Assembly (NCBI RefSeq): GCF_019913785.1
Contig: NZ_JAIOHK010000035.1
Coordinates: 62,001-126,000, forward strand
Reading direction: 5' to 3'
From: Altibacter sp.
GTDB lineage: Bacteria > Bacteroidota > Bacteroidia > Flavobacteriales > Flavobacteriaceae
Length of the DNA: 64,000 bases
Positions within the stretch are counted from its first letter, which is position 1. The number at the start of each line of letters is the position of its first letter. Below the pieces are notes generated by a model. That model was not told the DNA's origin and did no database searches. It was given only the letters and a program-made list of their open reading frames with translations. Below are positions 33,987 to 42,489 of this stretch, one piece after another. The position numbers and the translations under genes were made by a program.

Positions 33987-34820
33987 ATGCTCAATCTCAA
34001 CGGGAAGCTAATTTCATCATCTGAAATTTCAGAAAACAGAGGACTACTGTATGCCGATGCACTCTTTGAAACCATAAAAGTGTCTGCCGGAAAACTATTT
34101 TTTTGGGAGGATCATTACTTCAGATTAATGGCTTCGATGCGAATTTTACGAATGGAAATCCCCATGAATTTCACCATGGAGTATCTGGAGGAGCAAATTC
34201 AGAAGACCTTGCAAGAAACAGATAAGTCACAAGCGTATCGAGTGAAAATTTTGATATGGCGCAAATCCGGAGGGAAGTATAGGCCGCACACCAATGATAT
34301 TGAGTATCTGATTTCGTATGAAAAACTGGAAAATCCATTTTACACCCTCAGTGATCGTCCCTATACAGTTGAATTGTTCAAAGACTATTACGTTAATTCG
34401 GGCCTGTTGTCTACCCTTAAATCAACCAGTAAAACGATCAACGTATTGGGTAGTATTTTTGCCAAAGAAAACGATTTTGACAATTGTTTATTGCTGAATG
34501 AAAACAAACAGGTTATTGAAGCATTGAATGGAAATTTATTCCTAGTGTCCGGTTATAAAATAAAAACCCCTCCTTTATCCGACGGTTGCCTAAACGGAAT
34601 TATACGAAAACAACTCATCGCTATTATTGGGCAACTACCAGATTATATATTGGAAGAAGCTTCGGTCTCGCCTTTCGAACTTCAAAAAGCAGACGAATTA
34701 TTTATTACCAATACCATTGTTGGAATTCAACCAGTTACCAAATACCGTAAAAAAGAATTTGTAAACCTTGTCGCAAAGGACCTATTGGCAAAATTAAATG
34801 TAAAAGCTCGCTTGGGTTAG
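33987..34820 (+). CDS. Class IV aminotransferase (aminodeoxychorismate lyase-like)
   Basis: 277 residues, the usual size for PabC-type class IV PLP enzymes. Family features: SENRGLLYADALFETIKVSA near the start, WEDHYFRLMASMRILRMEIP, the PLP-lysine region LKSTSKTINVLGSIFAKEND, and the phosphate-cup segment IEALNGNLFLVSGYKIKTPP, then LNGIIRKQLI. Aminodeoxychorismate lyase makes p-aminobenzoate for folate; branched-chain or D-amino acid transaminases share the fold, so the substrate is not proven. The gene meets YqgE tail to tail with a 4-base overlap of stop codons (34817-34820). Confidence 0.85.
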   Translation: MLNLNGKLISSSEISENRGLLYADALFETIKVSAGKLFFWEDHYFRLMASMRILRMEIPMNFTMEYLEEQIQKTLQETDKSQAYRVKILIWRKSGGKYRPHTNDIEYLISYEKLENPFYTLSDRPYTVELFKDYYVNSGLLSTLKSTSKTINVLGSIFAKENDFDNCLLLNENKQVIEALNGNLFLVSGYKIKTPPLSDGCLNGIIRKQLIAIIGQLPDYILEEASVSPFELQKADELFITNTIVGIQPVTKYRKKEFVNLVAKDLLAKLNVKARLG

Positions 34821-35377
34821 TTGTAAATAGGATTCTCAGGGGCATTTGACCAAATGACATAATCGCCGCCAAATTCGATCATTTTTTCCTTCCAAAAGTT
34901 GTCATAGGATTTTCCAATGATGTCATTTTTGTAATTGTTAGGTACAACCACCCAACTATTTACTTCGAGTTCTTGCTCCAGTTGTTGACTTTCCCATCCT
35001 GAATACCCTAAAAAGAAACGGATCTGGTCTTCATGTAATGCGTCTTCTTGAAGCAATCCGGTGATCGCATTGAAATCACCACCCCAATAAATCCCGTTTG
35101 AAATTTCGATACTGTCGGGAATAATTTCAGGGATTCTATGTATAAAATAAAGATTGTCTTGCTCAACGGGCCCTCCATTATAAACGCGTAGGTTTGAATT
35201 GACCTCCGGGATGAAGTCTTTCAGCTTGTATTCTAAGGGTTTATTGAGGATAAAACCTACGGATCCTGTTTCGTTGTATTCTGCCAATAGCACGACCGAT
35301 CTGTTGAATGAAACATCACCAATGATAGATGGTTCAGCAACGAGAAGTACTCCTTTGGTTGGTTTTAATGAAGTCAT
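34817..35377 (-). CDS. YqgE/AlgH family protein
   Basis: 186 residues, full length for the family. The N-terminal signature KGVLLVAEPSIIGDVSFNRS is followed by VGFILNKPLEYKLKDFIPEV, YNGGPVEQDNLYFIHR and RFFLGYSGWESQQLEQELEV, then NSWVVVP. The family is widespread and conserved but has no established biochemical role. It is convergent with the PabC-like gene, sharing bases of the stop codons, and lies next to HU, an arrangement common in flavobacteria. Confidence 0.95.
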   Translation of the reverse strand: MTSLKPTKGVLLVAEPSIIGDVSFNRSVVLLAEYNETGSVGFILNKPLEYKLKDFIPEVNSNLRVYNGGPVEQDNLYFIHRIPEIIPDSIEISNGIYWGGDFNAITGLLQEDALHEDQIRFFLGYSGWESQQLEQELEVNSWVVVPNNYKNDIIGKSYDNFWKEKMIEFGGDYVIWSNAPENPIYN

Positions 35378-35464
35378 CTATAGAGTTTATCGAATTAAAT
35401 CTAAGTATTAATTTCCGAAAAAGCAACAGATTGCTTTTAAACTATACTTTATTTCAATAAAAAA

Positions 35465-35488
35465 CCCTTCCAAATGGAAGGGTTTTTT
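35465..35488 (-). terminator. Bidirectional terminator downstream of HU
   Basis: CCCTTCC (35465-35471) and GGAAGGG (35476-35482) form a stem with an AAAT loop. It is flanked by six A on the left and TTTTTT on the right, so it can work on both strands. For the minus-strand HU gene it begins 22 bases after the stop codon. Confidence 0.8.
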
Positions 35489-35509
35489 GTCAAATTCGTT
35501 TGCGCAAAA

Positions 35510-35782
35510 TTAGTTTACACTTTTTGCTAAGTCAGAACCTGCTTTAAATTTAACTACTTTTTTAGCAGCAATTTTAATAGTTTTTCCAGTTTGAGGGTTT
35601 CTTCCTTCTCTGGCAGCTCTTTTAGATACTGACCAAGATCCGAAACCTACTAATGATACTCTGTTTCCCTTCTTAAGAGATTTCTGTACATTTCCTAAAA
35701 AGGACTCTAATGCTTTTTTTGCAGCTGCTTTAGTGATTCCGGCACTCGCGGCCATTGCATCGATTAAATCTGATTTGTTCAT
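35510..35782 (-). CDS. HU-family nucleoid DNA-binding protein
   Basis: 90 residues, the standard HU length. The N-terminal helices MNKSDLIDAMAASAGITKAA are followed by GNRVSLVGFGSWSVSKRAAR and the DNA-binding arm GRNPQTGKTIKIAAKKVVKF with the conserved RNPQTG and tip proline region. It bends and packs DNA as a dimer. It has a clear promoter (35833-35862) and a strong terminator, so it is a single-gene unit. Confidence 0.97.
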   Translation of the reverse strand: MNKSDLIDAMAASAGITKAAAKKALESFLGNVQKSLKKGNRVSLVGFGSWSVSKRAAREGRNPQTGKTIKIAAKKVVKFKAGSDLAKSVN

Positions 35783-35832
35783 AGTTTACTGTTTAAATTA
35801 AATTGTTGGTTAAACTTCAATTAATTGCTCTA

Positions 35833-35862
35833 CAAATTTAATCGGATTATCGGTTCATGCAA
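35833..35862 (-). promoter_or_regulatory. Bacteroidota-type promoter of the HU gene
   Basis: On the minus strand a TTG (-33 box, 35862-35860) and TAAATTTG (-7 box, 35840-35833; consensus TAnnTTTG) are separated by 19 bases, the preferred Bacteroidota spacing. The -7 box ends about 50 bases before the HU ATG at 35782. This is the best sigma-70 type promoter match in the window and supports the taxonomic assignment. Confidence 0.75.
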
Positions 35863-35965
35863 GGAATGACGCGGGAAATCGCCATATTTGTTAATAACTT
35901 AGAGCCTTTGTTAATAAAGAATGCGATTTTTTCTGAATTTTAACGAAATCAATAGCAGTAAGGCT

Positions 35966-36913
35966 TTACAACATTTTAGCAGCGTCATCGAATGAATAAC
36001 CGTTCAATAGATCGCGAATTGCCATTTTTCGCTTTCCGGCTAACTGCATTTCCTCAATATATAGGTAGCCATTCTTTACCGAAATTTTCATTTCCTTTTT
36101 AGTCGCTGTAATGCTTCCAATTTCGTCTTGATGGGACGCAATAACTACAGTTGCATGGTGAATTTTTACCACCAACTCTTCTGCGCCATTTCTAAGTAAG
36201 GACCAGGCACCGGGATAGGGGGAAAGGCCTCTTATAAAGGTGTCGATCTTTGCTGCAGCTTGTTTCCAATCGATTCTGGTATTCTCTGTATGAAGTTTTG
36301 GGGCTTCTTTTAAATGGGTACCCTGCTTCTGTACTTGTGTGACAACAGGCCCTTTTTCCAGTAATGAGACCGTTTTCAGCACCAATTCACTTCCCAAGTG
36401 CATCAAGGTGTCGTGAAGGGTTCCTGCCGTTTCATTTGGTGATATAGCCACTTCATCTTGTAAAATAATTTCTCCGGTATCAATCTTGTCATCGATAAAG
36501 AAGGTGGTGACTCCGGTTTTGGTTTCGCCATTGATGATGGCCCAATTAATAGGAGCAGCCCCTCTATAATTGGGCAATAAGGATGCATGCAGGTTAAAGG
36601 TGCCATATTCGGGTAGGCTCCAAACCACCTTTGGCAGCATTCTGAAGGCCACTACAATTTGCAGATTGGCATTTAGCCCTTTTAGTGCTTCCAAAAAAGC
36701 AGTATCCTTTAAATTGGTTGGTTGTAATATGGGAAGCGCTTGGGAGAGCGCATATACTTTTACAGCCGAAGGCCTTAATTTACGTCCCCGTCCCGCCGGC
36801 TTGTCTGGAGCTGTGATCACGCCAACAATGTTTTTTCCTTCTTCCACAAGTTTTTGTAGCACCCCAACGGCAAAGTGGGGAGTCCCCATAAAAACGATTC
36901 TAATGTCTCTCAT
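35966..36913 (-). CDS. fmt: Methionyl-tRNA formyltransferase
   Basis: 315 residues, normal length. It formylates initiator Met-tRNA using 10-formyltetrahydrofolate. The catalytic region NLHASLLPNYRGAAPINWAI holds the Asn and His and the SLLPxxRG loop, and the catalytic Asp is in FIDDKIDTGEII. The N-terminal IRIVFMGTPHFAVGVLQKL is the Rossmann start and the C-terminal barrel is present (LSPYPGAWSLL). It overlaps the RecQ stop by 4 bases (ATGA), so recQ and fmt are translationally coupled. Confidence 0.97.
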   Translation of the reverse strand: MRDIRIVFMGTPHFAVGVLQKLVEEGKNIVGVITAPDKPAGRGRKLRPSAVKVYALSQALPILQPTNLKDTAFLEALKGLNANLQIVVAFRMLPKVVWSLPEYGTFNLHASLLPNYRGAAPINWAIINGETKTGVTTFFIDDKIDTGEIILQDEVAISPNETAGTLHDTLMHLGSELVLKTVSLLEKGPVVTQVQKQGTHLKEAPKLHTENTRIDWKQAAAKIDTFIRGLSPYPGAWSLLRNGAEELVVKIHHATVVIASHQDEIGSITATKKEMKISVKNGYLYIEEMQLAGKRKMAIRDLLNGYSFDDAAKML

Positions 36914-38811
36914 TTGTTTCGGTAAAATTGATTTTTGGAATTCCTCCTAATCTTTTCGGCATCCAATAACAATTGCAATACATGCACGATCTTAGCTTCG
37001 GTAAAAGTAAGCCTTTCTGAAATTTCCCTCGAATTCAATTCCTGTTCTTCCAATAAATGTAGTATCGCGTCTGCAATAAGCTTCACTTCTTTTTTGGTCG
37101 CCTTTGTATCTTGTGATGCACAAACACTGCATATACCACAGGGAGGCACTTCGGTCTCCCCAAAATAACGAACCAATTGAACACTTTTACAATCATTTGA
37201 ATTTTCAACGTAATTCAAAACAGAAGCTACCTGACTTGCTTTTTTCTCGTTTAGATTGGTTACCTCTTTCGCAATAATGTTAATGGTCTTATCATCTTCA
37301 CGAGGCACTAAAAAGCTAAGAGTTGCATCGGTTTCATATAAGGTGAGCTCCAACAATTGATCGCGTTCAAATAACTTAAGGGTTTCAATAATCCGTTTTA
37401 TGGATTGGCCGCTCTTGGAGGCTACGAGTTCGAGATTGATAAAAGTAGGCGTGTCGAAGATCCCGCTGTACAAACGAAGGATGGTCTTTCCAATAACCGA
37501 TATAGCAGGGTCTTTGCTGAAATATTGAAGGAGTACTTCGGAAGATACTAAAAACTGAAGCTTCGATTTTCGTCCAAACTCCTGTGATAGTTGAAGGACT
37601 CCCAATCGGTCCAACGCATTTAACCCATTATAAGTGCGCAAGGTGTTGAGTTGGTAAGTCTGGCAGAATTCTGTAAAACTGAAATTGTGTTCCGTAAATT
37701 CACCCTCCCCATATGGAATCTGAAAATAGTTGTTTAACGTGCGATACAGCTTTTTTAAATCTTTTGCCGAAGCCAATGAATCGACAAATTGTTTTCTTAC
37801 CAGCAACTTGTCATATTCGTTGAAGAGGATGACCGCAACGGCATAAGCACCATCCCTACCGGCCCGACCCGCTTCTTGAAAGTAACTCTCCAGACTTTCC
37901 GGGAGTTGGGTGTGAATCACGTATCGAACCGTTGGATGATCAATACCCATTCCAAAGGCGTTGGTGGCTACCATGGTTTTCACCTTGTTCGATTTCCAGT
38001 TTGCAAGTCGCGTTTGCTTATCGTTTTTCGAGATACCACCATGAAAATACGTACTGCTAATACCTAGACTGTTTAGCTCATTGGCTGTTTCAACAGCCGC
38101 ACTTCGGCTGCGCACATACACTATGGCCGATTCGGTATTCGACTTTAATAATTGCTGCATTCGATAGAGTTTGTCATTTTCGAAACACACCTGATACGAA
38201 AGATTTTCGCGCACAAAGGATTGTTTGTAAACTCCCGGAAGTTCCATCTGTAGCTGTATAATGGTATCTTGTAGGACTTCGGGAGTTGCTGTGGCGGTAA
38301 GGGCAATAATTGGTATCAAGGGATGCAGTTCCCGCAGCAAATGGATATTTTTATAAGCCGGCCTAAAATCATTCCCCCATTGCGAAATACAGTGCGCTTC
38401 GTCTACTGCGATTAAATTTACATTCATATGGCGTATCGCATTTTGCACCATTTCCTGCTGAAGTCGTTCCGGGGAGAGGTATATGAACTTATAATTACCG
38501 TAAATGGCATTGTCCAAGGCTGTTCGCAATTCGTCAATAGAAATACCGCCGGTAATACTCATGGCTTTTATGCCTCGTTCCTGAAGACTTTTAACCTGAT
38601 CGTTCATTAGAGCCACCAAAGGAGAGATTACCACACCTATGCCTTCCATCGCCATCACCGGAATTTGAAAACAGAGTGATTTCCCGCCACCGGTTGGTAG
38701 CAATGCCACCGTGTCTTTTCCGTCCATCACAGAAGAAATAATCTCTTCTTGCATGGGTTTGAAGGAAGTGAAACCCCAATACTTTTCTAGTATGCTTAGC
38801 GGTGTATTCAC
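36910..38811 (-). CDS. recQ: ATP-dependent DNA helicase RecQ
   Basis: 633 residues, close to E. coli RecQ (609). Walker A is LLPTGGGKSLCFQIP (Lys44), the DEAH box sits in LIAVDEAHCISQWGNDFRPA, and motif VI is YFQEAGRAGRDG. The zinc-binding subdomain shows CKSVQLVRYFGE, then CGICSVC. The C-terminus ends in a short winged-helix-like segment (ISERLTFTEAKIVHVLQLLL) and not an obvious HRDC domain. It unwinds DNA in recombination repair. The start is GTG at 38811, overlapping the upstream ATPase stop as GTGA; it also overlaps fmt by 4 bases. Confidence 0.95.
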   Translation of the reverse strand: MNTPLSILEKYWGFTSFKPMQEEIISSVMDGKDTVALLPTGGGKSLCFQIPVMAMEGIGVVISPLVALMNDQVKSLQERGIKAMSITGGISIDELRTALDNAIYGNYKFIYLSPERLQQEMVQNAIRHMNVNLIAVDEAHCISQWGNDFRPAYKNIHLLRELHPLIPIIALTATATPEVLQDTIIQLQMELPGVYKQSFVRENLSYQVCFENDKLYRMQQLLKSNTESAIVYVRSRSAAVETANELNSLGISSTYFHGGISKNDKQTRLANWKSNKVKTMVATNAFGMGIDHPTVRYVIHTQLPESLESYFQEAGRAGRDGAYAVAVILFNEYDKLLVRKQFVDSLASAKDLKKLYRTLNNYFQIPYGEGEFTEHNFSFTEFCQTYQLNTLRTYNGLNALDRLGVLQLSQEFGRKSKLQFLVSSEVLLQYFSKDPAISVIGKTILRLYSGIFDTPTFINLELVASKSGQSIKRIIETLKLFERDQLLELTLYETDATLSFLVPREDDKTINIIAKEVTNLNEKKASQVASVLNYVENSNDCKSVQLVRYFGETEVPPCGICSVCASQDTKATKKEVKLIADAILHLLEEQELNSREISERLTFTEAKIVHVLQLLLDAEKIRRNSKNQFYRNK

Positions 38812-39353
38812 TGTTTTGGGGTCAGTTGAGAAAGAATATAATCTGCCCTGCTATCTACATTTCCAACAGGCACTTCCTTGACGTGATATCCGTATTTTCG
38901 ATATCCTTGCAGCAGGTAGTGATAGATTTTTTCGGCCTCTTCGAAAGATTCGTAGCGTTCGTTGTCCTGCTCATAAATATCCTCCCAGGGGGGTAATAAG
39001 AAAACGGTATCGTACCGATGGGTCGTGCAGGTTCTGTAGAAGTAATCGGGATAACGAGACTGGATATAGTCCATATAGGCCGTCACATCGGGCATTCCTC
39101 TGTCGTAGAATAAAAATGGAATTCGGTGTAAACTACCCTCATTGAATTGTTGTAACCGGCCTTCCAATAACTTCTGACTAAAGAGCAGGGGGTTTTCCAG
39201 AAACAATTGCTCTATTCCTTCTTTTTGCGCTGTTTTGATAACGTCTCTGGAGATCTCATGCATACAAACATATCCTTGTTCTTCCAAATGTGATATCAAG
39301 GTGGTTTTTCCGGAACCAGGTCCGCCGGAGATCACAATTCTTTTAGTTTTCAA
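38808..39353 (-). CDS. P-loop AAA family ATPase/kinase-like protein
   Basis: 181 residues. The P-loop GGPGSGKTTL (residues 10-19) follows KRIVIS; downstream EISRDVIKTAQKEG and the phenylalanine-rich RIPFLFYDRGMPDVTAYMDY (Asp-Arg-Gly) match the AAA_28 / NadR-like nucleotide-kinase group. A lid-like segment YDTVFLLPPWEDIYEQDNER follows. The substrate is unknown. The start is TTG at 39353; an in-frame stop lies two codons upstream, leaving no ATG option. It is the first gene of a coupled operon with recQ and fmt. Confidence 0.87.
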   Translation of the reverse strand: MKTKRIVISGGPGSGKTTLISHLEEQGYVCMHEISRDVIKTAQKEGIEQLFLENPLLFSQKLLEGRLQQFNEGSLHRIPFLFYDRGMPDVTAYMDYIQSRYPDYFYRTCTTHRYDTVFLLPPWEDIYEQDNERYESFEEAEKIYHYLLQGYRKYGYHVKEVPVGNVDSRADYILSQLTPKQ

Positions 39354-39402
39354 GCGTTACAATTTTGTACAAAGTACGTAAATATTATTGAGACCTAAAG
39401 TG

Positions 39403-39410
39403 TATCTTTG
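39403..39410 (+). promoter_or_regulatory. -7 promoter element before the DUF493 gene
   Basis: TATCTTTG matches the Bacteroidota -7 consensus TAnnTTTG and lies 26 bases before the ATG at 39437, in the divergent region between the ATPase and DUF493 genes. The -33 element is not obvious. Confidence 0.5.
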
Positions 39411-39436
39411 CGCTGCTCTTAATCTTTGAATTGCGA

Positions 39437-39727
39437 ATGAAACAAGACAAGAAAACCACCGAATTCTACACGCGTTTAAAACAACAACTTACCGATGATA
39501 CTACCTGGCCGGCACCGTATCTGTACAAGTTTATAGTTCCGGCCGACCTCGAGAAGATCGCCGAAATAGAAGCAATTTTTAACGGAACTGGTGCCGTTAT
39601 TCAAACGCGGGACTCTTCAAAAGGGACTTATACCAGTGTTTCAATCAAAGTAGAGATGCATTCCCCTGAAGCTGTTATCGAGAAATATCTTGAAGTTTCT
39701 AGCGTCGAAGGGGTTATTTCTTTATAA
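39437..39727 (+). CDS. DUF493 family protein (YbeD-like)
   Basis: 96 residues from the ATG at 39437; a TTG two codons earlier is in frame but less likely. The sequence follows the DUF493 pattern: an N-terminal helix, WPAPYLYKFIVPADLEKIAE, the strand TRDSSKGTYTSVSIKVEM and the end VIEKYLEVSSVEGVISL. E. coli YbeD has an ACT-like ferredoxin fold suggesting a regulatory role, but function is unknown. It is followed 65 bases later by the DUF4290 gene, and the pair with murA is a conserved flavobacterial set. Confidence 0.9.
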   Translation: MKQDKKTTEFYTRLKQQLTDDTTWPAPYLYKFIVPADLEKIAEIEAIFNGTGAVIQTRDSSKGTYTSVSIKVEMHSPEAVIEKYLEVSSVEGVISL

Positions 39728-39792
39728 ATTTAGTATTTTGCATGACAGAATTACTTCAGAAGTACAAACCCTCCTTTTTTAATTAATATATT

Positions 39793-40446
39793 TTGATAGA
39801 AAATTTAGAATACAACACCGAACGACCTCATTTAATGATACCTGAATACGGTCGTCATATTCAGAAAATGGTAGACTATGCCATTTCAAAAGAAGACAAA
39901 GAAGAACGTAATAAAGTAGCCAAAAGTATTATCGCGGTAATGGGGAATTTAAACCCACACTTACGCGATGTGCCCGACTTTCAGCACAAACTTTGGGATC
40001 AACTTTTTATGATTTCCGATTTCAAACTGGATGCAGACTCACCTTATGAGATTCCTTCTCGTGAAGAATTGATGCAACGTCCTGAACCGTTGGAATACCC
40101 TCAAAACTTTCCTAAATATCGTTTCTACGGAAATAATATCAAGCGCATGATAGACGTAGCCAATAGCTGGGAAGATGGCGACATGAAAGATGGCTTGGTA
40201 TTGACCATTGCCAACCACATGAAGAAGTGTTTCCTTAATTGGAACAAGGACACGGTAGAAGACGACGTGATCTTCAAACATTTATTTGAACTTTCAGATG
40301 GTAAGATCAATCTTAAGAATAGCGATGAAGACCTTTCCAAGGCGCACGATTTATTGAAGAGTAAAAAACGATTCAGTAGCAGCAGCAGCAGTAGTGCTTC
40401 AAGTAAGAAGAACTACAAAGGCAATCGCAACCGCAAACGATATTAA
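39793..40446 (+). CDS. DUF4290 domain protein (Bacteroidota-specific)
   Basis: 217 residues. The opening EYNTERPHLMIPEYGRHIQK and the block WDQLFMISDFKLDADSPYEI are typical of this Bacteroidota-restricted domain; further conserved parts are YPQNFPKYRFYGNNIKRMID and ANHMKKCFLNWNKDTV. The C-terminal 25 residues are a Ser-run followed by a basic tail (KNYKGNRNRKRY), possibly RNA-binding. The start is TTG at 39793, close to the conserved region, with no nearby ATG. Function unknown. It lies 17 bases before murA, suggesting cotranscription. Confidence 0.88.
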   Translation: MIENLEYNTERPHLMIPEYGRHIQKMVDYAISKEDKEERNKVAKSIIAVMGNLNPHLRDVPDFQHKLWDQLFMISDFKLDADSPYEIPSREELMQRPEPLEYPQNFPKYRFYGNNIKRMIDVANSWEDGDMKDGLVLTIANHMKKCFLNWNKDTVEDDVIFKHLFELSDGKINLKNSDEDLSKAHDLLKSKKRFSSSSSSSASSKKNYKGNRNRKRY

Positions 40447-40463
40447 CCTCCCTATAACGCAGT

Positions 40464-41777
40464 ATGGAAACTTTTCAAATTGAGGGCGGTCACAAACTAA
40501 AAGGTGAAATACGTCCACAGGGTGCAAAAAATGAAGCGCTACAAATTCTTTGTGCCGTTTTGTTAACCCCTGAAGAAGTGATTATTGAGAATATTCCGGA
40601 TATCAGAGATGTTAACAAACTCATTGAAATCTTAGGGAATTTAGGAGTCAAAACCCAAAAGCTGGCAAAAGGGAAATACGCATTTCGATCGGATGCACTC
40701 AACCTAGACTATCTCGAATCTGAGCTGTTCAAGCAGGAGGGAAGTTCGCTTCGCGGGTCTATTATGATTGTTGGACCCTTACTGTCTCGCTTCGGAAAGG
40801 GATATATCCCTCGTCCCGGTGGTGATAAAATTGGGAGACGTAGGTTGGATACCCATTTTGAAGGATTTATAAAACTGGGCGCTACCTTCCGATATAATAA
40901 AGAAGAGCGATTTTACGGAGTAGAAGCTCCTAATGGACTTACGGGTACCTATATGTTGTTGGACCAAGCTTCAGTAACAGGGACTGCTAATATTGTTATG
41001 GCTGCCGTTTTAGCAAAAGGAACGACTACTATCTACAATGCCGCTTGCGAACCCTATTTACAACAGTTGTGCAAAATGCTGAATTCCATGGGTGCTAAAA
41101 TTAGCGGCGTGGGATCCAATATGTTGATAATTGAAGGGGTGGAGCGATTGGGAGGCTGTACGCATCGCGTCTTGCCCGATATGATCGAGATTGGAAGTTG
41201 GATTGGGTTAGCAGCTATGACCCGCAGTGAAATTACCATTAAAGATGTGAGTTGGGAAAATCTAGGACTGATTCCGGATACCTTTCGGAAATTGGGGATC
41301 ACACTGGAAAAGCGAGGAGACGATATTTATATTCCATCGCAAGAAAGCTATGAGATACAAGGTTATATCGATGGCTCTATTCTTACGGTAGCCGATGCTC
41401 CTTGGCCGGGTTTTACACCCGATCTTTTAAGTATAGTACTCGTGGTATGTACTCAGGCCAAAGGCAGTGTTTTGATTCATCAAAAAATGTTTGAAAGCCG
41501 ACTCTTCTTTGTTGATAAATTAATAGATATGGGCGCCAAGATTATTTTGTGTGACCCTCATAGAGCAACGGTCATTGGGCATAACTTCGAATCCAACCTC
41601 AAGGCGACAACTATGGTGTCACCCGATATTAGAGCAGGAATATCCTTGTTGATTGCAGCACTTTCTGCACAAGGAATCAGCACGATTCACAACATTGAAC
41701 AAATTGATAGAGGGTATGAAAATATAGATGAGCGCCTTCGAGCTATTGGCGCAAAAATCACTCGAATAGAATCTTAA
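40464..41777 (+). CDS. murA: UDP-N-acetylglucosamine 1-carboxyvinyltransferase MurA (Asp in place of active-site Cys)
   Basis: 437 residues, full length. MurA adds enolpyruvate to UDP-GlcNAc in the first committed step of peptidoglycan synthesis. Conserved parts: GGHKLKGEIRPQGAKNEAL, RGSIMIVGPLLSRFGKG, and the C-terminal DIRAGISLLIAALSAQG. The catalytic loop, normally PGGC-x-IG with Cys115 (E. coli numbering), reads PGGDKIGRRRLDTH, with Asp121. In other bacteria the Cys-to-Asp change keeps activity and gives fosfomycin resistance. It shares a strong terminator with the convergent gene downstream. Confidence 0.96.
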   Translation: METFQIEGGHKLKGEIRPQGAKNEALQILCAVLLTPEEVIIENIPDIRDVNKLIEILGNLGVKTQKLAKGKYAFRSDALNLDYLESELFKQEGSSLRGSIMIVGPLLSRFGKGYIPRPGGDKIGRRRLDTHFEGFIKLGATFRYNKEERFYGVEAPNGLTGTYMLLDQASVTGTANIVMAAVLAKGTTTIYNAACEPYLQQLCKMLNSMGAKISGVGSNMLIIEGVERLGGCTHRVLPDMIEIGSWIGLAAMTRSEITIKDVSWENLGLIPDTFRKLGITLEKRGDDIYIPSQESYEIQGYIDGSILTVADAPWPGFTPDLLSIVLVVCTQAKGSVLIHQKMFESRLFFVDKLIDMGAKIILCDPHRATVIGHNFESNLKATTMVSPDIRAGISLLIAALSAQGISTIHNIEQIDRGYENIDERLRAIGAKITRIES

Positions 41778-41785
41778 TAAAAAAA

Positions 41786-41808
41786 GCCTCCAACTGGAGG
41801 CTTTTTTT
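41786..41808 (+). terminator. Bidirectional terminator after murA
   Basis: GCCTCCA (41786-41792) and TGGAGGC (41795-41801) form a GC-rich stem with a 2-base loop, flanked by A-run and TTTTTTT (41802-41808). It starts 8 bases after the murA stop, and the T-tract reaches into the end of the convergent gene at 41807, so it serves both strands. Confidence 0.85.
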
Positions 41809-42400
41809 ATTGTGCTTTTCTATTCTTGTTAATCTCGTCTTGTAGTTTCCTTCCTAATTGTTGAAGTTCCTCCAAACTTTTTTGTCGGTGAATGTCAAAG
41901 TCCAACTCTACTTCATCCAGTTTTTTACGAGCTGCCTTGGTTAATGCATTACTACTTTTATATCTATAAACAAAGAACATCATTCCGGCCAGCAAAAAGA
42001 GGATGATACCCCACATAATTGCATTGTATGTAGACTTTTTGGTAAACATTCCAAAAAACTCAATTCCGTCTTCTTTCTCCTTGGATAAAAGCAGGCTTTC
42101 TTGAGTAGCTTTCAGATCCTGGCTTAATGAGGCGATCTGTTCTTTTTGGCTTTCAATTTCGGTTTGAATGGTTTCAATAGTAGTTTCCAAAGCGGCCACC
42201 GAATCTAAAATATTCTTTCGAAGCAGGTGCAATTTTGCCTTTGAAATTACTTTGAATTCCTGATAGCTGTTCGATTTATCAATCACATTGACAAATTGCG
42301 ATTCCAGGCTATTTGGATTGGATTCTTGAGTTTCTTCTTGAGCCGTCAGGGAAAGTACGATAAAAAGTATGGGGAGTAATGCAGCTAATTTTCTTTTCAT
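41807..42400 (-). CDS. Signal-peptide, coiled-coil, single-TM protein, unknown
   Basis: 197 residues. A signal peptide (MKRKLAALLPILFIVLSLTA, cleaved near QE) leads to a periplasmic helical region. It contains a long coiled coil (residues about 55-110, AALETTIETIQTEIESQKEQ). One membrane helix follows (IMWGIILFLLAGMMFFVYRY, about 128-147), and a C-terminal cytoplasmic helix (KKLDEVELDFDIHRQKSLEE) ends the protein. Homologues in flavobacterial genomes are often labelled tRNA methyltransferase by error; no methyltransferase motif is visible. The topology suggests a link between periplasm and cytoplasm, role unknown. Confidence 0.8.
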   Translation of the reverse strand: MKRKLAALLPILFIVLSLTAQEETQESNPNSLESQFVNVIDKSNSYQEFKVISKAKLHLLRKNILDSVAALETTIETIQTEIESQKEQIASLSQDLKATQESLLLSKEKEDGIEFFGMFTKKSTYNAIMWGIILFLLAGMMFFVYRYKSSNALTKAARKKLDEVELDFDIHRQKSLEELQQLGRKLQDEINKNRKAQ

Positions 42401-42489
42401 GATTCAGAGTTAGGTTTGGTCTCGTTACTTAACACTGCAAGAGTAGAAAAATTGTAGAAAACTACCCAAAAATTGAACTCAATTAGATT

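Noticed and set aside
40371-40410. AGC repeat as a simple-sequence phase-variable tract
   Set aside because: It is a short in-frame serine run at the tail of the DUF4290 protein with mixed codons; a slip would keep or barely alter the frame and no promoter is nearby.
41807-42400. Annotation as tRNA (guanine-N1)-methyltransferase
   Set aside because: No SPOUT or SAM-binding motif is present; the protein is a signal peptide plus coiled coil plus one membrane helix.
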